From: Siphonodentalium dalli
Taxonomy: Eukaryota > Mollusca > Scaphopoda > Gadilida > Siphonodentaliidae
DNA length: 64,000 bases
Direction of reading: 5' to 3'
NCBI GenBank assembly: GCA_032622095.1
Contig: CP136067.1
Span: 94,044,707-94,108,706, forward strand
Positions 56,155 to 64,000 of this stretch are shown piece after piece. Position 1 is the stretch's first letter. Each line of letters begins with the position of its first letter. Under the pieces are notes generated by a model. That model had not been told where the DNA came from, ran no database searches, and saw only the letters and a list, made by a program, of their open reading frames with translations. The position numbers and the translations under genes are program-made.

Positions 56155-56271
56155 AAACAAGCGAGACGAGTGTATGAGATCCTCAGGTTGCGGGAGACGG
56201 ATAGAAGTGATGATGAACAGTTCAGAAAATACCGACTCGATATCAAGAAACGCCTCAACTACCCATTCCAG
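56155..56271 (+). CDS. HAT1: HAT1 coding exon 10
   Basis: A 117-nt, phase 0-0 exon between TTCTTATCTTATAG and GTATCA. It reads KQARRVYEILRLRETDRSDD then EQFRKYRLDIKKRLNYPFQ. This matches the C-terminal helical domain of HAT1 (ARRVYEILRL and RLDIK-RL). Confidence 0.97.
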
Positions 56272-56392
56272 GTATCACGATTATACTGAAACATTTCCAG
56301 CGCTCGCGCTGCCATTTACCAAATTTGCCTAATGCAAAAATAATAACAAATGGCAAAACTTGTTTTCATTTGGCGAATATTCTGGTATGTGA

Positions 56393-57130
56393 GTTCCAAG
56401 CCTACAAATAGTGTGTCTGTCATTTGCAGAATGAGGTCCCCAGAGGGTGAATTTAGTGACGCTATCCCGCAACAGGCTAGCATCACTAAATTCACCCTCT
56501 GGGAACCTCATTCTGCTTAGGCCCTCAACTGCTATGGTAGACCTTGGATCAGATTGAAGTTCCCCAGTTGATGTTCACCCATTGGCCACCTCGATTATGC
56601 ATTTTATCTGCTGCAAATTAGGGGATATAGAAACTTCCCAGAAGGGAAAACTAAAAACAATGTTAATTTGATACTGTAGATACTTCCCAGAAGATGAGGC
56701 CTAAGCAGAATGTGGTCTCCAGAGGGTGAATTTGATGATGCTAGCCTGCTGTGTGGGATATCATCACTAAATTCACCCTCTGGGGACCTCATTCTGCAAA
56801 TGACAGGCACACTATTTGCAGGCTTGGTGAGTTCTCAATTCCACAAGAAAGTAGAAAATATTTACATATGTCATCAACCAAGACTAATGTCACCAAATTC
56901 ACTCTACGGGAACCTCATTCTGCTATGGGAGACCTAGGATCAGATTGAAGTTCCCCAGTTAAAGTTGGAGATGTTCACCCATTTGTCACCTCCATTATAC
57001 AAATGAAAATTATCTTCCGCAAGTTAGGGGATATAGAAACTTCATAGATGGAGAAATTAACTAAAAATAATGTTACTTTGAGACTATAGATACTTCCCAG
57101 AAGATGAGACCTAAGCAGAATGCATTCTTG
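56393..57130 (+). mobile_element. Double-hairpin MITE, full copy plus adjacent partial copy
   Basis: 56393-56828 is a full copy (AGCCTACAAATAGTGTGTCT … inverse TGCAGGCTTG) whose middle segment is inverted relative to the copy at 32462. A second partial copy occupies about 56885-57120. In HAT1 intron 10. Confidence 0.75.
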
Positions 57131-57328
57131 TCTGAAGAATGTTATAATTTAAATAATTAGCATTTCTTTATTGTTGGAATGCCTTGAATTCAGCAAGGTG
57201 ACATTGAAGGCCTGGAAAACTTTGAAATTACATGCCTAGGCCTTGTATAGCCTTGAATTCCGCACTTTTTTTTCTTGGTTTACAGTAACACTCCCTGACT
57301 GATCGTTCAACATGCATCTGGCCTTATA

Positions 57329-57600
57329 ATTGTTCCCTTCCATGACTAGAAATTCCTGAAATTTTGCGAAAAACCCTGTGCCAATGTATTCTTGTATACA
57401 TGCAAGTCTTTCACAGGGAGCCTCACATATAAACGAGAATAAATTGGCCCAACAATATTTACCTTGACAGCCAGGGCATTCTCTAATTTCTCTTATATAT
57501 TTCAAGCGCCCTATGGGAGACTCGCATATATAAGAGATTAATGCACTCACACATGATCTTTAATGCTGCACCAGTGCAGCTCCTGTCATGAAAGCATTAA
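57329..57600 (+). mobile_element. TTAACCCTTTC-type hairpin element, degraded
   Basis: CTTCCATGACTAGAAATTCC at the left, a decayed palindrome, a second decayed palindrome, and right end GTCATGAAAGCATTAA. Confidence 0.6.
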
Positions 57601-58491
57601 GCATTGCCAGGTTATGCTGTTTGCTCCGCCAATCTGAAAAATCTATTCATAGCTGCTGTTTGCAGACGTTCACATGGCTATTTTGCAATTACAGAATGTG
57701 GAAATCATCTTTATAAATGCATTTTTTATTCCAATCGTAATTACGTTGGAAGAATAATAACATATAATAACTTTAGGGATATGTACATTTCAAGAATCAT
57801 GGCTTCATATCGACAAATACCAAGATTGGCTCCTTCAGGTTAAAGCAGACATGTGTTATTTTTTCTAAATAATAAACATATTGTCTTATATCACAATTGC
57901 TGTACAAAAAAGCCTTGAATTTGATTTATAAGAGGCCTTGACAAACTTTTGAAATTGCCCCCCAAAACTGCCTTGAATATTCTTCAATTTAACCCACCCT
58001 TGAGAGCAGAAACCCTGACAAGGAACTAGATTGTTGGCTTTGAGCATATGATAACCTCCAGGGACTTTCTTAGCCAAGTAGCTAAAGTTATCAATCAGAA
58101 ACCAAATAATCGGCAAAACCTAAATCGACAAGGGCCACAACTATTAGTAATCTGATTGTTTTCTAATTGTGTATGTGGATTACCCACATGAAAATTGAGA
58201 TCAAGTTCGAATTTAGGTTCAGTCCGCCAATTTTTCCATTTTTATGGTCCTTGCTGATTATTTTTATTTTTGTGTGATAACTTTAGTTTTAGTTGTCTGA
58301 TTGGAGACAGTTAGAAGCAAAGTTTGATGAAATGGTTGTTCTCAGAATCAAATTTTTCATTTCTAAAAAAGCCACCAGTCTAATAAAGCCACCTTATTCA
58401 TTGGACATGTGGCCTAGCAGCCTTTCTCAAAACCGGTAGAAAAATCCCTATAGGTTCTTCACTTGAACCTGACACTTTAATTTTTTTATAG
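57601..58491. other. HAT1 intron 10, 3' part
   Basis: Contains a degraded scrap of the TTGAA(A/T)TTTGG-type repeat near 58200-58330 but no other family. No coding signal. Ends in the acceptor TTTTTTTATAG. Confidence 0.45.
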
Positions 58492-58665
58492 AAATATAAC
58501 AGAGATATGTCGAAATTACAAAAAGTGCTAAAACCCGAAGAGTTGACTCAGACGCTGAATGGCATGACCTTGGAACAGCGACACGACTTTCTACAGAAAG
58601 GATTCGAGGAACATGTCAATACATACAGCCAAGTTATCGAACGATTAGCTGCCAGTGTTGATTGA
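58492..58665 (+). CDS. HAT1: HAT1 coding exon 11 and stop
   Basis: A 174-nt terminal coding exon, TGA at 58663-58665. It reads KYNRDMSKLQKVLKPEELTQ, then TLNGMTLEQRHDFLQKGFEE, then HVNTYSQVIERLAASVD. KYNRDM--L-K-L-PEEL and the closing Y--VIERLA match the C-terminus of HAT1. All eleven exons join without a frame break to 409 residues, compared with about 419 in vertebrates. Confidence 0.96.
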   Translation, partial: KYNRDMSKLQKVLKPEELTQTLNGMTLEQRHDFLQKGFEEHVNTYSQVIERLAASVD

Positions 58666-58744
58666 TGTACGACTGATGAGACAATGATTAAGCTGCCAGC
58701 ATGGATTTACCCACGACTTCCTGCCTCACGTCATATTCCAGGAG

Positions 58745-58896
58745 TTCATAAACACTCAATGGGTTAATGTTACTCATGGATATAGCTACCACTGTTCATA
58801 AACACTCAATGGGTTAATGTTACCCATGGATATAGCTACCACTTCATAAACACTCAATGGGTTAATGTTACTCATGGATATAGCTACCACTGTTCA
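58745..58896 (+). repeat. ~50-bp tandem repeat, three units, in HAT1 3' region
   Basis: Three units share TTCATAAACACTCAATGGGT, TAATGTTAC(T/C)CATGG and ATATAGCTACCACT. They start about 80 bp after the HAT1 stop codon, so probably lie in the 3' untranslated region. No AATAAA was seen within the next few hundred bases. Confidence 0.85.
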
Positions 58897-59214
58897 GGAC
58901 CAAAATGTGCTGAGTCATGATAAAGTGGCTGGGGATCTAAAGTGCTAATGTTTATATCGCCTCAATTGCTCATTTCTGATGCCATAATTTATAATACTGA
59001 AGATCCTCAATCTGTGTTTTCTTCATTTCCTCCAATTTCCTTGTTTAAAGGCTGGTGCACAATATTGAGCCCGATTGCTGAGCACTTATTGACCTTATTG
59101 CCATTAACTGTGAGCACGTGACTTACTATCGACAGGTGTTCGCTCACGTGAAAACAGATTGTTTACTCGTTTACAAAATAGCATGGGTGTCGTAATTTTG
59201 TTTGGTCAGACTCG
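58897..59214. other. Downstream of HAT1, nothing recognised
   Basis: No repeat, coding signal or clear polyadenylation hexamer found. Confidence 0.45.
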
Positions 59215-59380
59215 CAGAAATTTTGTGAAAACTCTGCCAATGCATTCTCTTTATATGCGAGTCTCCCATAGGAAGCCTCGCATATGTAAGAAATTACATT
59301 GGTCTAACAATATTTACCTTGACCTTATAAGACCGTGCATTCTCTTATATATGCGAGGTTCCTAGTTGAGTCCCAACCCA
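59215..59380 (+). mobile_element. TTAACCCTTTC-type hairpin element, fragment
   Basis: One palindrome (GCCAATGCATTCTCTTTATA … inverse) and the start of a second. Both ends are lost. Confidence 0.6.
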
Positions 59381-60119
59381 CATATACATCTATATCATAT
59401 TAAAAATGCTCCGCACTCAGTGCCTAGTATGTTAATTATTGCATCTTTTAAAATTATAAACACGTAGCCGAGATGAAATCAATAACAGTATGATGTCAGT
59501 ATCACATGGGATTATTATTGTATACGCGTTGAAAACGCTCAAGCCATGCAGCTGATGCAACATCGGATTGGTCAAAAATGTATCATGGGATCGCTTTGTT
59601 TATAAAGTTGGCAGTCATGCCCACAATGAATTCCCAACAGTCAAGCAGAATGTGGAAATTCCAGCCATGTTTACAAACAGACAGAAGTGTGCGATAAATT
59701 GTAAAAATTGCTTTTCTGTGAGAATGAATAATCCATTCACGGACAAATTTCAGTTCATTGTATAACATTGTGTCAACATTCCGCCTGTAGCTCTTGATCA
59801 CACATTGGCACAGGGCTGTGCGTGATAGTATCACTACATTCTCCCTCTGGGGACCTCAATTTGCAAATGTCAGTCACCCTATTTTTTGTTTAAATTCGTT
59901 TATTCATTAACTCTTGAATGAATTGGACCCAAAACTCAGGCACAGCCTATTTTATTGGGTCCAGACAGAAAAGAAAAACAACAAGCAGTCGCAGACGGTG
60001 GTATCCCCTGCCGAAATGTGCAGTTGGGGAAGTGCATTCTCAATAATGTTTGCGTTCTCAGTATGTGCTAAACAAGAGGTGGGATTTTGTCAAAAAGCTT
60101 GTCTTGCGAAATCATTTTA
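59381..60119. other. Intergenic, scraps of MITE sequence
   Basis: A short double-hairpin fragment (CTCTGGGGACCTCAATTTGC) is at 59845-59880. Nothing else is recognised; open stretches near 59568-59834 carry no motif. Confidence 0.5.
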
Positions 60120-60600
60120 GGTACTGGTCATGGGAATGAATATACCAATAAACAAAGTCCAATAACTCTGCTGAAAATATCCGGACGGACCTGGTTTGCG
60201 AACTCATTCTAGATACTGGTCATGTGAATTCATATACCAAAAATCTTTGAAATCCATTGACATTTGTGGAAATGAGCCCTGTGACGTCGTCCATTTGCAC
60301 CAAACAAATAAACAAAGTCCAATAACTCTGCTGAAAATATTCGGCCAGACCTGGTTTGCGAACTCGTTCTAGATACTGGTCAAGTGAACTCATATACCAA
60401 ATATCTTGGAAATCCGTTGAGATTTGTGGAAATGAGCCCTGTGACGTCGTCTATCTGCTATTTGGTAAATTCGACAAAAATAATAAACAAAGTCCAATAA
60501 CTCCGGTAAAAATATCTGGCCTGACCTGGCTTGCGAACTCATTCTAGGTAATGGTCAGGTGAACTCATATACCACAAATCTTTGAAATCAGTTTATGTTT
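60120..60600 (+). repeat. Tandem repeat, ~165-bp unit, three copies
   Basis: Units share AACAAAGTCCAATAACTC, GACCTGGTTTGCGAACTC and GAAATGAGCCCTGTGACGTC. They start near 60147, 60308 and 60484. Related to the units at 23452-23800. Confidence 0.85.
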
Positions 60601-60608
60601 GTTCAAGT

Positions 60609-60750
60609 TATGACTCTTACAAATTCGGGACAGACGGACGGACGGAACCCATTACTATATCCCCCGCAAATTTTAAATATGACTCTTACAAATTCGGGAC
60701 AGACGGACGGACGGAACCCATTACTATATCCCCCGCAAATTTTAAATTTG
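60609..60750 (+). repeat. 68-bp tandem duplication with GACGGACGGACGG
   Basis: ATGACTCTTACAAATTCGGG through CCCCCGCAAATTTTAAAT is present twice with no visible difference in the first 60 bp. The GACGGACGGACGG run is the inverse complement of the CGTCCGTCCG leaders, so this may be the far end of the module in inverse orientation. Confidence 0.85.
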
Positions 60751-61893
60751 CGGTGGATAAAACTAGATGAACAAGGACACATGACAATTTAATGGATATA
60801 TCTTGTATCATGGAAATTACGAAGCATCAGTATATGCATTAAATAAGATTAAATAAAACACGGTTATCCTGAAAATACTGTTGATGGCAATGATTAAGAG
60901 TTTATAATGTTTCATTGTTCAAGTTATGATGTTATAAATGCCATATAGATTTGAATGATATAACATAGCCACATGTATCAATCTGCAAGTTAAACTGAAG
61001 TAGAAAGGATATACTGTAGATATGTTATTTTCATTCTAAAGTTAAAATTTATTTTTACAGCACAGCCATGTGTACTAACCTACTAAGTACTTGTATAATA
61101 AAAATCAGATAGCAGTTGATATGCAATCACCGTCTCTCAGTAGATTCAAAGTAAATATGAAGTGCATTAAATATTGCTGAATTTGTGGGAAATGTGCGAT
61201 GCTCCGCTAAGAAAATCTTTAATACAAATTTCACAATTTAGGTCTTTCAATGTTGATACTAATGATTCACGTTGTCTATAAAATAGTGGGCAAAAGTCAC
61301 CCTATTTCAAGGCTTGTCGAACATTGGTTTGAAGTGAGACACAGAACGGATCCACCATTATTGAGAACAGCTCAAAGCATTTCCTCCGTCAACATTGCAG
61401 AAAACTTCTAGGAACACTGCACAGCATCCAATATTTCGATTGAAATTAAAATAATATGTATATACACATCTTCGGTGTAAGTGGTTGTAATTTGCTACAT
61501 CAGGTGTTAGCTGGGTTTTAAGAACTGCAACTCCACCCACAAAAGACAGACCCAACTGGTGTTTGATGTTGATATTTTTTTTTTAGATATTGTTCATGGC
61601 ATCACTCATAGTAAATATCAATGGGATCAATTGATATTTATTATTTGACAGAGTTTGATGAAACTTGGTACATTCGTATGTGACCTTCATATGAGAAATT
61701 CCAGATTAAGTTCAAATTTGGATCCAGTCTGACCATTCTGGTGGGATTCTGGTTTCTATGTTAACAGCATCTATAGACAGATTGAAGCGAAGATGCAATG
61801 ATTGTTCCTAGTATCAAATGTTTCATTTCTAAAAGCCACCGACCAAATCAAGCCACCCTATTCTGGCAATGGCCAAGCGGCCTATTATTTGAG
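60751..61893. other. Intergenic, nothing recognised
   Basis: No coding signal or repeat family apart from a scrap of module-like sequence (GTTTGATGAAACTTGGTACA) near 61650. Confidence 0.45.
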
Positions 61894-62099
61894 TTAACCC
61901 TTTCAGTGATGGGAGCTGTGCTGATGCAGCATTAAAGATCCTGTGCCAGTGCTGTGCATTTGCAGTCAAGGTAAATATTGTTAAGCCAATGCATTCTCTT
62001 ATATATGCGAGACTCCCAATGGGAGACTCATATATAAGAGAATTCATTGGCACATGGTTTTCTAAAAATTTCAGGAAACTCCAGTCATGGAAAGGTTAA
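61894..62099 (+). mobile_element. TTAACCCTTTC-type hairpin element, complete copy
   Basis: TTAACCCTTTCAGTGATGGG to CAGTCATGGAAAGGTTAA, with TTAA at both ends. It contains one full palindrome (GCCAATGCATTCTCTTATAT … GAATTCATTGGC) and only a remnant of the first. The CCCATC…GCAGCATTAAAGATCCTG arm defines this family as distinct from the CCCAACA family at 454. Confidence 0.78.
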
Positions 62100-62321
62100 G
62101 AGGAATATAACCTTCAAGTCTGAAATGAAACCATGTTATTACTCTCTTGTGACAAGTGTTGGGTATCAAACAAGGTGAATACATACATGGAATTAAGTAC
62201 TTATATAATGTATGGTCTTTTATATACTTTAGAGATAATAATTACCCTTAGTGATAGACATTTATTAGCTGTTGTCAAATTTTCAAGGAGAAGTAAATTA
62301 AAAAACAGTAAACACTGTTTA

Positions 62322-63070
62322 TTATGCCCCCGACTGAAGTCGGCGGGTATATAGTCGACGTCCGTCCGTCCGTACAAACATTTTGCATTATTGTTCAGCA
62401 ACCGCTGGGCAGATTTAGCTGATATTTGGTATGGTGATAGAGCAGCATGGGGGAACAGCTACATGCATAGCGCGGGTTTCGTCCACCCATTTTCACCAGA
62501 GTTATGGCCCTTTTTTTACTTAGAAAATTCAATTTTTCTCTTGTTTTTTTGGTTTCCAGATGATAGCGTGAGCTTTGGTGGTACGATTGCAAATCCCGTA
62601 TTTTTTTGGGTCATTTATATGAAAATACATGTCAAGTGCGAATTTGGGTATTATCTGATGATTTTTGCCAGAGTAATGGCCCTTTTTTCAACTTAGAAAA
62701 TTTGAATTTTGTCCGTCCGTACAAACATTTTGCATTATTGTTTAGCAACCGCTGGGCAGATTTAGCTGATATTTGGTATGGTGATAGAGCAGCATGGGGG
62801 AACAGCTACATGCATAGCGCGTGTTTTGTCCACCCATTTTCACCAGAGTTATCAGCTGGAGTTATGGCCATTTTTTTACTTAGAAAATTCAATTTTTCTC
62901 TTGTTTTTTGGGGTTTCCAGATGATGATAGCGTGAGCTTTGGTGGTACAATTGCAAATCCCATATTTTTGTGGATCAGTTATATAAAAATACATGTCAAG
63001 TGCGAATTTGGGTATGATCTGATGATTTTTGCCAGAGTTATGGCCCTTTTTTCAACTTAGAAAATTTGAA
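62322..63070 (+). repeat. Hairpin-led module with ~349-bp unit in two copies
   Basis: The leader ATGCCCCCGACTGAAGTCGG and CGTCCGTCCGTCC are followed by two long copies. The first starts at 62374 and the second at 62723 (both ACAAACATTTTGCATTATTG). Both contain TGGGCAGATTTAGCTGATAT and GAGTTATGGCCCTTT-type sequence. Open stretches over both copies are repeat-derived. Confidence 0.85.
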
Positions 63071-63379
63071 TTTTCGCTTGTTTTTGGGTTTCCGGATCGC
63101 TTGTTTTGTGGTTTTTAGTCAACATTTCTGTACGAACTTCTTTTGGAATGGTCATATAGACCTCCTCGGATATCCGCAGTTTCGTCCATGCTTAATCCAA
63201 ATTGCTACGGTCGGGGGCAAATGCCATGTGACAGCGTACCTCTTGTTCTTACTGTGTGAGAGGAAAAAACAACAACAAGGAATATTCCTTATTGTTAAAG
63301 TTGTGCAGAAGAAGAAAAAAATGCAACCTGTCTGTTCTTTTTTTCTTCTTTTTTATGTTTACCCATACCATAGAATGGT

Positions 63380-63720
63380 AAACATAGTGTCGTTGTCCGG
63401 TTTGACCACTCGTCGTCTGTCCGTCCGTAGACACTTTACGTGTAATGCAATAACTAAAACATTTTCTATCCGATTGGAACCAAATTTTGTATATGGGTTT
63501 CTCAGGCCAAAATACAGATCGAGTTCGAATATGGGTTATGGCCCTTTTTCGACTTAGAATTCACGCATTCTGCCATAACTCAAACATCTGATTGGAACCA
63601 AATTTGGTATGTGAGTTTCACAGCCCAAAATACAGATAGAGGTCGAATATGGGTTTGATCCGATTCATTTTAAAGGAGTTATGACCCTTTTTAGAGAAAC
63701 AAAAATTGGATTTTTTTTAG
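63380..63720 (+). repeat. Module-type diverged repeats (GATTGGAACCAAATTT)
   Basis: CGTCTGTCCGTCCGTAGACA then two diverged units with GATTGGAACCAAATTTTGTA and GTTATGGCCCTTTT. Same style as the unit arrays at 33122 and 62322. Confidence 0.65.
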
Positions 63721-64000
63721 ATTGAACTCCTTGATCAATTTAACAAAACAAATTATAAAAAAAAAATTCAACTTTTATAATAATAAAAAAAAATGTTAAA
63801 AAAAAAAAATGTCATTGACACTTTCATTTGTTTTCCATTTAGATATTGATGATTATGATACAAGTTGATAAAAAGGTTCCCAATGTGTCTCTTTAAATAT
63901 TTAGTAATGAAACCATAAATTAATAGTGTTACTGTGTTGGGAGATCATGACACACGGTTGTAATTACATGTGACTGACAGATTGGCCAACATCTTCTGCT
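63721..64000. other. Right edge, A/T-rich tail of module
   Basis: A-rich runs (63760-63810) followed by GTCATTGACACTTTCATTTG. The same phrase closes the satellite module at about 29370, so it may mark the 3' end of this repeat class. Confidence 0.5.

Noticed and set aside
62391-62935. Two similar frames starting FSNRWADLADIWYGDRAAWG
   Set aside because: They are the two copies of a 349-bp non-coding repeat unit in a hairpin-led module.

Overview
The window is AT-rich, intron-rich animal DNA. Both recognisable host genes have GT-AG introns, and most of the rest is transposon-derived. Two things point to a marine invertebrate, most likely a lophotrochozoan such as a mollusc: the hairpin-led repeats carrying CGTCCGTCCG runs, and the dense small palindromic elements. 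No search was run, so the species is not known.

Two host genes are present, transcribed away from each other. On the minus strand, 308-6102 holds the 5' part of a TUT1 (Star-PAP, U6 TUTase) homologue. Four coding exons give a C2H2 zinc finger, an RRM and the first residues of the nucleotidyltransferase region; the rest lies beyond the left edge. On the plus strand, 20967-58665 holds what looks like a complete HAT1 (histone acetyltransferase type B catalytic subunit) gene. Its eleven coding exons join in frame to a 409-residue protein that keeps the QKQGHG acetyl-CoA loop and the EDPS glutamate. The 14.9 kb between the genes (6103-20966) has no host gene that I can support.

TUT1 intron 2 is unusual at both ends. 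The exon 2 / splice-donor junction is amplified into a 17-copy minisatellite (3857-4710). The exon 3 / splice-acceptor junction is partly triplicated (2128-2277). A palindromic element sits about 25 bp from the true acceptor, and exon 3 is flanked by inverted 400-bp elements. HAT1 exon 3 also has a tandem partial copy.

Mobile elements were delimited by terminal inverted repeats (TIRs) and target-site duplications (TSDs) read directly from the sequence. They include a 9.0-kb hAT element (8-bp TSD) with a broken transposase, a 4975-bp element with about 400-bp TIRs and a 6-bp TSD nested inside it, and a FLYWCH/MULE element (9-bp TSD). These three lie in HAT1 intron 9 and account for most of its 11.8 kb. 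HAT1 intron 2 holds a 4318-bp hAT-like element (8-bp TSD) carrying a satellite of about 162 bp with a four-monomer higher-order period. Several MULE-like non-autonomous elements have exact or near 9-bp TSDs. At least three families of hairpin miniature elements recur, two of them with TTAA ends. There are also a tRNA-like SINE, a 5S rRNA-like tandem pair and several minisatellites.

There is no operon-like organisation. The two host genes have separate jobs: RNA 3'-end uridylation/adenylation (TUT1) and acetylation of newly made histones (HAT1).
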